The notes under the pieces were generated by a model. That model was not told the origin of the DNA. It saw only the letters and a program-made list of their open reading frames with translations, and made no database searches. Of a DNA stretch of 64,000 nucleotides, positions 25,123-33,541 are shown in pieces. The DNA lies in assembly GCF_038595065.1 (NCBI RefSeq), contig NZ_CP152003.1:4754001-4818000 (forward strand), read 5' to 3'. A program made the translations under genes and the position numbers. How positions within the stretch are numbered: position 1 is the stretch's first letter; every line of letters begins with the position of its first letter. The DNA comes from Sutcliffiella sp. FSL R7-0096 (GTDB lineage Bacteria > Bacillota > Bacilli > Bacillales > Bacillaceae_I).

Positions 25123-25647
25123 TCACCGCTTTATTTCGTCTTCTTCTAGTTCTTTATCTGCCACCCTTTTGCTGCGGTTCATAGCAGCAAGGAAGGTACC
25201 ACCTGATAATAGCACCAAGACAGGTATATATATGATTAAGGAAACAAAGAACACCATAAAAAAGTAGGAATATGCTTGTGCAGTTGTGTCAGCATAATTA
25301 AAGGCACTGTTTAGCCCGAAAAATATTGCTATGAAGACACCAAAAGCCAGCCCCCAAAGAAGAGTCTTCCACTTCATCGGAACTTTACTTTTACGATCAT
25401 GCATCTCCACCTCATCTGAAAGCACGCCCAGACTTGAACCTCTTAATGTATAATAAACGCCCTGCAGAAACAGTATTGCTAGCTCTGTGTAAATTGGACT
25501 AACAGCAAAACCGTAATGGTAAAACTTGAATCCAATGGAAATAAGACAGATTCCCATTACGAGATAATAGATTTCTCTATAAATCTTGTTTTGAGCAGTC
25601 ACAATTCGCTCATCTTCCACCTTTGTTGCCCCACCGAAAATATTCAT
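25123..25647 (-). CDS. Four-helix membrane protein (DUF6773-like)
   Basis: The 174-residue protein has about four membrane spans: near residues 32-50, 55-75, 98-118 and 133-155. Hydrophilic segments include [16 protein letters not shown] between the middle pair. Its coupling with a small XRE regulator is a recurring Bacillaceae arrangement, and the DUF6773 name comes from that pattern; its function is unknown. The ATG at 25647 was chosen because AAAGGGGTG lies six bases ahead; a GTG at 25656 is also in frame. Confidence 0.65.
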   Translation of the reverse strand: MNIFGGATKVEDERIVTAQNKIYREIYYLVMGICLISIGFKFYHYGFAVSPIYTELAILFLQGVYYTLRGSSLGVLSDEVEMHDRKSKVPMKWKTLLWGLAFGVFIAIFFGLNSAFNYADTTAQAYSYFFMVFFVSLIIYIPVLVLLSGGTFLAAMNRSKRVADKELEEDEIKR

Positions 25648-25810
25648 TCCCAACACCCCTTTATAAAACTGGATTATATTTCATATTATACATTTTATAT
25701 TACATTGTGCAATATATGTATGACATTTAGTCGTATATATTTTTATTTTCAGGAAATAGACTCATTCGGTCTAAATGGATTCAGCGAGCTATGAGCTTAT
25801 AAAAAGCTTC

Positions 25811-25899
25811 CGGGCGATCATTATTAATTACGGGCGTTTTTTGGCATGCAATCGGGTGGAAATATAATTTTATGGGCGCTTCTAACTAGTATTCTGGCG
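25811..25899. repeat. Helically phased CGGGCGA motif array
   Basis: CGGGCG or one-base variants start at 25811, 25831, 25853, 25873 and 25894, giving spacings of 20 to 22 bases, two helical turns. The intervening bases are AT-rich and unrelated. The array lies in the 354-base gap before the membrane-protein gene and after the quinone oxidoreductase; no gene is seen in the gap. Confidence 0.55.
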
Positions 25900-25956
25900 A
25901 ACGACAAAATCAGCTGAAAACGATTATTTAGACCTTATGTTTATACTATCTTCCAA

Positions 25957-25983
25957 GGAAAAAAGCCGAGATTAGAATCCCGA
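25957..25983 (-). terminator. Terminator of the quinone oxidoreductase-like gene
   Basis: On the minus strand AGTCGGGAT pairs (two G-U) with ATCTCGGCT, followed by TTTTTTCC. Confidence 0.7.
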
Positions 25984-26001
25984 CTTCCTTTTCCAAGCGT
26001 T

Positions 26002-26979
26002 TCACATTTTCACAATAATTTTCCCTTTAACATGCCTTCCTTGCAGCTCTTTCAGGCCTTGCACGAGTTCTTCCCGAGGAAGTACTTTTGTCACGAGAGA
26101 ATTCAGTCTACCGTTTTTCACCATTCCCATTAACTCTTCTGCCATAAAAGCTAGGTTCTTAACTGCTCTCTCCTCTTCACTCGCGTGAGCTGCTCCTAGA
26201 GCCACTTCATGGATGGATGGGGATAGGGTGAATGGTTTGACACCAGAAAGGTCTGGAGCGCCTGCAATGTACGCCAGATGGCCTGAGAAGGCAAGGCGGT
26301 TTAAATCTTCTGTGGCGACATCGCGACCAACTGTATTTAAGATCATATCGGCTCCACGTCCGTTTGTTTCCTCCATGATGCGGTCCGTCACATTTTCTTC
26401 TTTATAATCGATGGCTACATCCGCTCCGAGTTTCTTCACCCAGTCATGATTGGAAGCAGAAGCTGTTGTAAATACTTTCAACCCTTGCATTTTCGCCAAT
26501 TGGATCGCAAACCCACCTACCCCACCTGCACCTGCATGAATGAGGATGTTCTTCTTATGGGTGGCATTCAATTTCTGAACCACTGCTTCGTAAGCAGTCA
26601 TGCCGGCACATAAAATGGCTGCGGCATTTTCATAAGATACACCATCTGGAATGTGTCCTGCAGCTCTTGCATCCACAACCGCAAGCTCGGCAAACGCACC
26701 TTTTTTTGCAAGGCTTGTATGAACTGCAACACGGTCGCCAACTTTATAATCCGTTACACCTTCTCCAACCGAAACCACCTCACCGGCAAGATCCACCCCG
26801 ACAATATGCGGATAGCTCCAAGCCGGATTGCCGTTCAAGGCCACTTTATAATCAACAGGATTCAAGGAAACTGTTTTTACTTTGATCAGCAGCTCGCCGT
26901 TGTCCTCTTTCGGATCAGCGATCTCTCCCCATTCCATGTGGTCCAGACTTCCTGCTTCTTTTAATAACCATGCATTCAT
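26002..26979 (-). CDS. MDR-family NADPH:quinone oxidoreductase-like protein
   Basis: The 325-residue protein is a medium-chain dehydrogenase/reductase. The GroES-like half opens with LLIKVKTVSLNPVDYKVA, and the nucleotide-binding half has ILIHAGAGGVGGFAIQLAKM. The cysteines and histidine that bind catalytic zinc in alcohol dehydrogenases are missing, which places it with zinc-free quinone reductases. It probably reduces quinones or reactive enones with NADPH. GAAGGGGG precedes the ATG. The VOC gene upstream is separated by a 91-bp repeat. Confidence 0.82.
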   Translation of the reverse strand: MNAWLLKEAGSLDHMEWGEIADPKEDNGELLIKVKTVSLNPVDYKVALNGNPAWSYPHIVGVDLAGEVVSVGEGVTDYKVGDRVAVHTSLAKKGAFAELAVVDARAAGHIPDGVSYENAAAILCAGMTAYEAVVQKLNATHKKNILIHAGAGGVGGFAIQLAKMQGLKVFTTASASNHDWVKKLGADVAIDYKEENVTDRIMEETNGRGADMILNTVGRDVATEDLNRLAFSGHLAYIAGAPDLSGVKPFTLSPSIHEVALGAAHASEEERAVKNLAFMAEELMGMVKNGRLNSLVTKVLPREELVQGLKELQGRHVKGKIIVKM

Positions 26980-27059
26980 AACGTTTCCCCCTTCTAAAGT
27001 TAATAAGCTCTTTTCCTTGTAGTACGAAATTTATTACTGCATTTTTTAAAGTTTCTAAT

Positions 27060-27150
27060 CAGTGAAAAGTCCAATTGCCGACTTTTCTTGTAAAAAGTCC
27101 AATTGCCGACTTTTGACTAGAAGATAGCAACAATCTTTGAGAAAAGAGCC
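27060..27150 (-). repeat. 91-bp element with two tandem hairpins (copy 2)
   Basis: This is the inverted partner of 18983-19073: identical in length and about 93 percent identical. The two palindromic units AAAAGTCCAATTGCCGACTTTT are exact copies of each other here. It fills the space between the VOC stop and the oxidoreductase promoter region. Confidence 0.85.
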
Positions 27151-27152
27151 AA

Positions 27153-27644
27153 TTAATAAGCTCCTTCAGAGTAAGTCAGCTCATAGGAGTGCGAGTAAAT
27201 CTCCACTAAATTGCCGAATGGATCTTCACAGTAGACCATGCGATATGGCTTTTCTCCTGGATAGTATTCACGGATTGGCATGCGCTGCTTGCCTCCATGC
27301 TCGACGATTTTCTCTACAAGGCCTTCTACATCGGGGTCCTGAACGCAGTAATGGAATATGCCAGTCTTCCAGTATTCGAAGTTGTTTTCCGGCTTTTCAT
27401 TTTGCGGGAACTCAAACAACTCAATTCCGATTTTGTCTCCAGTAGCGAGGTGGGCGATGCGGAATTTCCCCCACCCTTCTCCGAAAACATCCGTACACAT
27501 GACACCTATGGCAGAGTCATCTTCCACTACTTCAGCAGGTTCCATAATGACATACCAACCCATCACCTCTGTATAAAATTTCACTGCATGTTCCAGGTTG
27601 GGAACGGATAATCCTATATGCGAAAAAGTTCTTGGATATCTCAA
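27153..27644 (-). CDS. VOC-superfamily (glyoxalase/dioxygenase fold) protein
   Basis: The 163-residue protein has two beta-alpha-beta-beta-beta modules of the vicinal-oxygen-chelate fold. A metal-site histidine is in FSHIGLSVPNLEHAVKFY, another in GIFHYCVQD, and a glutamate in NLVEIYSH. It is annotated best as lactoylglutathione lyase-like, since the exact reaction of bacillar members is rarely known. The TTG start is preceded by GAGGAGG at seven bases. Confidence 0.78.
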   Translation of the reverse strand: MRYPRTFSHIGLSVPNLEHAVKFYTEVMGWYVIMEPAEVVEDDSAIGVMCTDVFGEGWGKFRIAHLATGDKIGIELFEFPQNEKPENNFEYWKTGIFHYCVQDPDVEGLVEKIVEHGGKQRMPIREYYPGEKPYRMVYCEDPFGNLVEIYSHSYELTYSEGAY

Positions 27645-27855
27645 TGGTCATCCTCCTCGGTTAATAAAATTTGCTAATAATGAAAGGGTAAAATAAAATG
27701 CTTAAATAAAAAAGTAGGTACTTTTAAGTAACTGACCTGACAAAGAAAGGACTGTTTCACGTGGAACCGACAGACTTCCCTGTAAACCGCGCTCTAAACG
27801 TAATCGGTGGCAAATGGTGACCTCAAGTATATTGTGCCCTTGAAAATGGTCCTAT

Positions 27856-27892
27856 AAAAAAACAGCCCAACCATTTACCTAATTGGACTGTT
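27856..27892 (-). terminator. Terminator of katE
   Basis: On the minus strand AACAGTCCAA pairs with TTGGGCTGTT and is followed by TTTTTTTATAG. Confidence 0.8.
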
Positions 27893-27910
27893 CTTCATCA
27901 TATGCTAAAA

Positions 27911-29950
27911 CTAAATCGCTTCCCTGTTCCAATGTCTATGTGCCGAAACAGCCTCCACAAAAGCCCTCACAAATTGATCTGCTTCACCGCTTACCACACC
28001 TGGAGCCTCGGAAATCTCCAGTTTCTCCAACCATCGCTTTCCTTCATGTGTAGCCCCGATCGGTTTGAAATGATCATAAGCTTCCTCCACGAAGTAGGTT
28101 GTTTCACGGTCGAATTTCTTATCAATGTCTTTTCCACCTACCACGTAAAGCGCATCGAAAAGAACAGAATCACACGTCAGGAACGTATGGTCTACCTCTA
28201 GCTCAACACCACCATTACCAGTCACCTTACCAAGCTTGCTACTGATAATCTCTGGCTGCATTCCCTCCGCCTTCAAGGATTCCAATACAGAGGCAACTTC
28301 CTTGCCATTGAAATCATTAGAGATGATAACGCCCACTTTTCTTGTGGCAGGCTTTTTCACCGTATTTTCCTGGCTGAGAGCAGGAGATGATTTAGTGACA
28401 GATGAGCCTGTCCCTGTTGGCGGAGTTGCCCCAATCTCTTCTGCCACTGCTTGTGCAAGCTCCATGCTGACATTGGCAAACATGTCGACCACCTGCTGTC
28501 TCACGTCTTCACTCTTTACTTTTCCAAGTTCAAAGCTGAACGCCTCTTTGATATGCTCTTTTTCCGGCTTGCTCATGCTATTCCAGAAAAGGGTCGCTTG
28601 TGTGAAATGGTCCTTGAAACTATCACTTCTCGCTCTCACTTTCCTACCTTCCACTTTCTCCTGATAGTGCACATAGCCGCCTTCCTCTTCACTTGCCGGT
28701 CTAGGGGTATTGGAAGCCAGGGAGTTTTTATGATAGCTTACCTGTCCCCTATTAATCGTTTGGCGACCGTAGCCATCTCGTTGATTATTATGAAACGGAC
28801 ATACCGGCCTGTTGATCGGCAACTCATGGAAGTTCGGGCCCCCTAAGCGGATAAGCTGTGTATCTGTATAGGAAAACAGACGTCCCTGCAACAATGGGTC
28901 ATTGGAGAAATCAATGCCGGGCACAACATGACCAGGGTGGAATGCCACCTGTTCCGTTTCGGCAAATACATTGTCCACATTGCGGTTCAAGGTCAATTTT
29001 CCGATGATTTTGACGGGAACATCTTCTTCCGGCCAAATTTTTGTCGGGTCTAGAATATCAAAGTCGAACATGAACTCGTCTTCTTCTGAAAGTAACTGGA
29101 CACCAAACTCGTACTCCGGATAATCCCCATTTTCAATGGATTCCCAAAGGTCACGACGGTGGAAATCCGGATCTTTCCCGTTGATTTTCTGTGCTTCGTC
29201 CCAAACAAGGGAATGGGTTCCAAGTACAGGCTTCCAGTGGAACTTCACAAAATGTGCTTTCCCTTCTGCGTTCACGAATCGGAATGTATGGACGCCAAAG
29301 CCCTCCATCATGCGCAGACTTCTAGGGATGGCGCGGTCCGACATCGCCCACATCACCATATGCGCCGATTCCTGGTTGTTGGCGACAAAGTCCCAGAACG
29401 TGTCATGGGCAGAAGCCGCTTGTGGCATTTCATTGTGTGGCTCAGGCTTAAGGGCATGAACCAGATCAGGGAATTTCATCGCATCCTGTATGAAAAATAC
29501 CGGAATATTGTTTCCTACGAGGTCATAGTTTCCTTCTTCTGTATAAAATTTTGTTGCAAAGCCACGTGCATCACGAACGGTCTCCGCAGATCCCTTTGAA
29601 CCTGCAACCGTCGAAAAACGAACAAATACAGGGGTCTTTACGGAAGGATCCTGAAGGAATTTCGCTTTCGTATACTTTTCCATTGATTCATATAATTCAA
29701 ATTCGCCATGTGCCGCAAATCCCCTTGCATGAACAATTCTTTCTGGGATACGCTCATGATCGAAGTGTGTCATCTTTTCTCTAAAGTGGAAGTCCTCCAT
29801 CAGGGTTGGTCCGCGTTCGCCGGCTTTTAAGGAAAACTCATCCTCTGAAACCTTGAGTCCCTGATTGGTGGTCATCGTCTTTCCTTCATCATCCACCCTG
29901 TACTGATCTAATTGGTCATGTTTGCTTTGCTCGTTCACTTTTTTACTCAC
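27911..29950 (-). CDS. katE: Large-subunit monofunctional catalase
   Basis: At 679 residues this is a clade 2 (large) haem catalase. The distal histidine lies in ERIVHARGFAAHG, the catalytic asparagine region in NYDLVGNNIPVFF, and the proximal haem-ligand tyrosine in GRLFSYTDTQLIRLG. A C-terminal flavodoxin/GATase-like domain (about residues 530-660, starting RKVGVIISNDFNGKE) is specific to the large class. It breaks down hydrogen peroxide. The GTG start has a TAAGGAGTGG ribosome site. A sigma-B promoter 55-80 bases upstream indicates general-stress control, as for B. subtilis katE. Confidence 0.95.
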   Translation of the reverse strand: MSKKVNEQSKHDQLDQYRVDDEGKTMTTNQGLKVSEDEFSLKAGERGPTLMEDFHFREKMTHFDHERIPERIVHARGFAAHGEFELYESMEKYTKAKFLQDPSVKTPVFVRFSTVAGSKGSAETVRDARGFATKFYTEEGNYDLVGNNIPVFFIQDAMKFPDLVHALKPEPHNEMPQAASAHDTFWDFVANNQESAHMVMWAMSDRAIPRSLRMMEGFGVHTFRFVNAEGKAHFVKFHWKPVLGTHSLVWDEAQKINGKDPDFHRRDLWESIENGDYPEYEFGVQLLSEEDEFMFDFDILDPTKIWPEEDVPVKIIGKLTLNRNVDNVFAETEQVAFHPGHVVPGIDFSNDPLLQGRLFSYTDTQLIRLGGPNFHELPINRPVCPFHNNQRDGYGRQTINRGQVSYHKNSLASNTPRPASEEEGGYVHYQEKVEGRKVRARSDSFKDHFTQATLFWNSMSKPEKEHIKEAFSFELGKVKSEDVRQQVVDMFANVSMELAQAVAEEIGATPPTGTGSSVTKSSPALSQENTVKKPATRKVGVIISNDFNGKEVASVLESLKAEGMQPEIISSKLGKVTGNGGVELEVDHTFLTCDSVLFDALYVVGGKDIDKKFDRETTYFVEEAYDHFKPIGATHEGKRWLEKLEISEAPGVVSGEADQFVRAFVEAVSAHRHWNREAI

Positions 29951-30004
29951 TTAGCCGCTCCACTCCTTAAATTAGAATATGTAAAAAGGACATACCTTTT
30001 TTCC

Positions 30005-30030
30005 GTACCCTTTGAAAGTAGAGAGCAAAC
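30005..30030 (-). promoter_or_regulatory. Sigma-B type promoter of katE
   Basis: Read on the minus strand: GTTTGC, 14 bases, GGGTAC. It is close to the sigma-B consensus and correctly placed for katE. Confidence 0.65.
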
Positions 30031-30214
30031 TAGATAAATGGAAAAGATAAGAAAAATTGGAGATAGAGGAAACTCCTTCTTTCCAGCATGCGGGTGGTAA
30101 GCACGTGCGCTTATGGAACCTCTTTGTTTGAATTGTGCTGAAGGGCAATTATATGGCTACTAATGGGTTTAACATGCTAACCTTGGCAAAATACTCCCGG
30201 TCCTGATACATCGA

Positions 30215-30566
30215 TGAAGACACCTCCCTCTCGATTTCCGCTACAAGGAGGTCTTCATAACCTCCATGAAGACTTCTCCCCCTCGATTTTCACGTCACGA
30301 AGGTCTTCATAACCTTCATGAAGACACCTCCCTCTCGATTTTCACGTCACGAAGGTCTTCATAACCTTCATGAAGACACCTCCCTCTCGATTTTCACGTC
30401 ACGAAGGTCTTCATAACCTTCATGAAGACACCTCCCTCTCGATTTTCACGTCACGAAGGTCTTCACAACCTTCATGAAGACACCTCCCCCTCGATTTTCA
30501 CGTCACGGAGGTCTTCATAACCTCCATGAAGACACCTCCCTCCAGATTTCCACTTCACTGAGGTTA
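30215..30566. repeat. 52-bp tandem repeat array with hairpin units (about 6.7 copies)
   Basis: Units starting TGAAGAC begin at 30215, 30267, 30319, 30371, 30423, 30475 and 30527: seven starts at exactly 52 bases. Each unit can fold by GTCTTCAT with ATGAAGAC, or by GAAGG with CCTTC across a nine-base loop. Where the left arm is GGAGG the right arm is CCTCC. The array lies between the murQ terminator and the katE promoter; the rest of the 665-base gap holds no gene. Confidence 0.9.
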
Positions 30567-30570
30567 ATCG

Positions 30571-30608
30571 AAAAAAAGGCACACATCCCAGTTGGAATGC
30601 ATGCCTTT
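30571..30608 (-). terminator. Terminator of the mur operon
   Basis: On the minus strand AAGGCATGCATTCCA pairs imperfectly with TGGGATGTGTGCCTT, followed by TTTTT. It lies just after murQ. Confidence 0.75.
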
Positions 30609-30615
30609 CACTTAA

Positions 30616-31533
30616 CTATTTTCTTTTTTCTAGAGCCTTAATCGCCTTTGGGAAGTGGTCATGATTCTCGCGAATGACATTCTGTGCTTCCTGTACATCC
30701 AATCCATATAAAATCAACAGAATCGCGACTCTTGTGTCCCCATTTGCCTTGAGGTTCATCTCTTTTGCTGTCGCTTCATCCGCTCCTGTGATGTCCTGGA
30801 TGATCGAGATCGACCGTTTTCTCAGCTTTTCATTTGTCGCTTGCACATTGACCATCAGATTGTTGTAGACTTTGCCCAACTTGATCATGGTCGCTGTTGT
30901 AATCATGTTCAGGACCATCTTCTGGGCGGTGCCGGCCTTTAGCCTGGTCGACCCTGTCACAACCTCTGGCCCTACGGGAAGATCGATCGGATACTCTGAT
31001 AAGGAGCACAACACAGAACCTTCGTTACAAGAAATTCCCACTGTTGGAATGCCAAGCTCATTGGCCTTTTTTATAGCGCCAAGGACGTAAGGTGTTCTCC
31101 CACTTGATGCAATCCCTACGAGCACATCCTGTTTCGTCAGGAGGGATGCCACCTCGTCCGCTCCTGCCTGTTCGTCATCTTCTGCGTTTTCAATGGGAAA
31201 GCGTATGGCTTGCTCCCCGCCTGCAATTATTCCATTGACCAATGTCCCCGGTACCCCAAATGTAGGAGGGCACTCAGACGCATCCAGCACGCCAAGACGA
31301 CCGCTTGTACCCGCCCCTATATAGTAAAGCCTGCCCCCTGATTCAAGCGCGCTTGTGATGGCATCTATGGCCTTTGCGATTTGAGGCAGGGCTTTTTCTA
31401 CAACATTTGCAACCGTTTTATCCTCTTGATTCATCACTTGGATAATTTTCATCGTGGAAAAGTCATGTAGATTTTCCGAGTGAAGATTTTTCATTTCTGT
31501 TAAATGTATAGGGTTGATATCAAAATCATTCAT
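30616..31533 (-). CDS. murQ: N-acetylmuramic acid 6-phosphate etherase
   Basis: MurQ cleaves the lactyl ether of MurNAc 6-phosphate to give GlcNAc 6-phosphate and D-lactate, the key step of cell-wall sugar recycling. The 305-residue protein carries the SIS fold: YYIGAGTSGRLGVLDASECPP, in part, and the substrate loop VGIASSGRTPYV. The etherase signature VVTGSTRLKAGTAQKM follows. GGAGG precedes the ATG. It is the last gene of an operon with murR, an amidase-like gene and an ABC transporter. No MurNAc kinase or MurP-type PTS lies in this operon. Confidence 0.95.
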   Translation of the reverse strand: MNDFDINPIHLTEMKNLHSENLHDFSTMKIIQVMNQEDKTVANVVEKALPQIAKAIDAITSALESGGRLYYIGAGTSGRLGVLDASECPPTFGVPGTLVNGIIAGGEQAIRFPIENAEDDEQAGADEVASLLTKQDVLVGIASSGRTPYVLGAIKKANELGIPTVGISCNEGSVLCSLSEYPIDLPVGPEVVTGSTRLKAGTAQKMVLNMITTATMIKLGKVYNNLMVNVQATNEKLRKRSISIIQDITGADEATAKEMNLKANGDTRVAILLILYGLDVQEAQNVIRENHDHFPKAIKALEKRK

Positions 31534-31565
31534 TACGTTCCTCCAATCCGGTTCAAGCAGACACT

Positions 31566-32390
31566 TTATTTCACGGCCCCGGCTGTCAGGCCATCCATAA
31601 ATTGTTTAGATGCGATAAAGAATAAGATGATCATAGGAAGGGAGGATAAGGTCAATCCGGCAAAAAGCGTCCCCCAGTCCGCGGAATATTCCCCAAATAG
31701 TGAAAGCATTCCCACAGGGATTGTCTTTTTCATTTCATCGGTAATAAATATTAATGGGAAGAAGAAATCATTCCATGATGAGATGAAGTTAATGATCATC
31801 ACCGTCCCCAGAGCCGGTCGTATCAAAGGGATCAATACGCTCCACAAGACCCTAAGGTCACTTGCACCATCCATTCTTGCTGCTTCCTCCAACTCCACAG
31901 GCATCGTCCGGAAGAAACCGGTCAATATGAGGATGGATAATGGAATCCCCCCTGCTGTGTACATAAAAATAAGAGACCATAGTGAATTCAACAGGCCAAG
32001 GTCTTTCATTAAAATAAATAATGGCACAATCCCAAGTTTGATTGGAATCATCATCCCCATCAGGAAGAAGAAAAACAAAATATTATTCCACCAAAACGTA
32101 TATCTAGCAATATAGAATGCCGCTAACGATGTTGTAACCAATATAAGGAGGACAGAAATAACACTTACAAACACACTGTTGAAGAAATAGGTACCAAACG
32201 GCACTTCCTCTAACAACTTCCTATACGTATCCAAGCTGAAGCTCTTTGGAAAAGCTAGAGGATTCATGAATATCTCTGCACTCGGTTTAAAGGAGGACAA
32301 CACCATTAACAAAATCGGATACAAGCTGATCGTGGCGAATGCAAAGGCAATGATATAGTATAGTGGTCTCGTCCATAATGTCTGTTTCAC
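31566..32390 (-). CDS. Carbohydrate ABC transporter permease (MalG-type)
   Basis: The 274-residue protein has six membrane spans and the cytoplasmic EAA loop LEEAARMDGASDLRVLWSVL followed by PLIRPALG, which docks the ATPase. It is the second permease of a CUT1-type sugar importer. Start is GTG with TAGGTG seven bases ahead. Its operon partners suggest MurNAc, or a MurNAc-containing disaccharide or muropeptide, as cargo. The operon contains no ATP-binding subunit; in bacilli such importers share an MsmX-type ATPase encoded elsewhere. Confidence 0.88.
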   Translation of the reverse strand: MKQTLWTRPLYYIIAFAFATISLYPILLMVLSSFKPSAEIFMNPLAFPKSFSLDTYRKLLEEVPFGTYFFNSVFVSVISVLLILVTTSLAAFYIARYTFWWNNILFFFFLMGMMIPIKLGIVPLFILMKDLGLLNSLWSLIFMYTAGGIPLSILILTGFFRTMPVELEEAARMDGASDLRVLWSVLIPLIRPALGTVMIINFISSWNDFFFPLIFITDEMKKTIPVGMLSLFGEYSADWGTLFAGLTLSSLPMIILFFIASKQFMDGLTAGAVK

Positions 32391-32400
32391 CTTTTTTCAC

Positions 32401-33354
32401 CTACATTTCCACTTGTTTTTTCTGCATGAATTTAAGCAATAGAGCGGTACATGTTGCAATAAATAAGAACAATACCACAGCTAGCGCGGAACCTAATCCG
32501 ACTGCAGTTGAACTGCCGGCTGCTGAACCACCGAATGCTAAACGGTAAAAGAATACTGCCAGCAAGTCTGTGGAGTAATACGGCTCTCCTTGTGATCCCT
32601 GCATAGCATAGACAAGTTCAAACGCCTCAAAGGACTGAATGAAGGTTAAAACCGTCATAATCATGATGGAGGGAACCATTAATGGGAGGATGATTTTTGT
32701 AATCACCTTCGTACCATTTGCTCCATCAAGCTTGGCCGCTTCCATCAATTCTTTTGGAATGGATTGCAGCCCTGCAAGGAAGATTAACATCGCAAATCCA
32801 ATGCCAAACCAACAGTTAACCAAAATGATGGTCATAAGTGCTGTTTTAGGGTCCCCAAGCCACGCCTTCTGTAAGGATTCCAAGCCGAATTCCCCTAAAA
32901 TGACATTCAGTGCACCGAAGTTCGGGTTCAAAATTAGCTTCCATAGGAAACCAACCACAATGACGGACAATAATCGTGGTAAAAAGTAGGCAATCTTAAA
33001 GAATTCCGCCCCTTTGATCTTTTTGTAGATAATAAATGCCAAGACAAATGCAATCCCATTTTGAACGACCATCTGTACGACAAAATACAAAACATTGTTC
33101 TTTGCGGCATTCCAGAACATACTGCTGAAAGGTTGCAACGTGAATAGATCAATGAAGTTCTTAAACCCTACAAATGCCCCTCTTGAAATTCCATTCCAGT
33201 CGTAAAAACTGTAAGATAAGGCAGCTACTAGTGGATAAACGATGAAAACGCTGAAGATTAGCAGGGCGGGAACAGGGAAAAGATGGATGGCCCATCTTTT
33301 CCAGTTTCTTGTTTTCTTTTGTTTGACTATGGGTGTACTGGTTTCGATTTGCAT
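32401..33354 (-). CDS. Carbohydrate ABC transporter permease (MalF-type)
   Basis: The 317-residue protein has an N-terminal cytoplasmic segment, six spans and the EAA loop KELMEAAKLDGANGTKVITK. It forms the membrane channel with the MalG-type permease ten bases downstream. The ATG at 33354 is preferred because AAGGTGG lies eight bases ahead; a GTG at 33366 is also in frame. A 130-bp repeat lies between it and the solute-binding protein gene upstream. Confidence 0.88.
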   Translation of the reverse strand: MQIETSTPIVKQKKTRNWKRWAIHLFPVPALLIFSVFIVYPLVAALSYSFYDWNGISRGAFVGFKNFIDLFTLQPFSSMFWNAAKNNVLYFVVQMVVQNGIAFVLAFIIYKKIKGAEFFKIAYFLPRLLSVIVVGFLWKLILNPNFGALNVILGEFGLESLQKAWLGDPKTALMTIILVNCWFGIGFAMLIFLAGLQSIPKELMEAAKLDGANGTKVITKIILPLMVPSIMIMTVLTFIQSFEAFELVYAMQGSQGEPYYSTDLLAVFFYRLAFGGSAAGSSTAVGLGSALAVVLFLFIATCTALLLKFMQKKQVEM

Positions 33355-33397
33355 ATTCTCCGCCACCTTACATTATTGTGCTTTTCTGCTTGAACAC

Positions 33398-33527
33398 CAC
33401 TATTGATTTCCGCAAATGGCTTCGCTTATCCAGAGGGCGACCTTGAGCCTCCTCACAACACTTCAGGGATCTCAACATTGCCGCTACCCTCCCGCTGGAA
33501 TCTCCGCCTTTTGCTCCAATCAACAGC
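33398..33527. repeat. Interspersed ~130-bp repeat (copy 2)
   Basis: Same family as 7081-7211, with a decayed left end (CACTATTGATT) and an intact right end AATCAACAGC. It is inserted between two genes of one operon (solute-binding protein and MalF-type permease). Confidence 0.8.
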
Positions 33528-33541
33528 TAAAAAACTATTAC

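Noticed and set aside
30215-30566. Repeat array considered as CRISPR or as a minisatellite gene
   Set aside because: Units are contiguous without spacers, and no frame stays open with a ribosome site.
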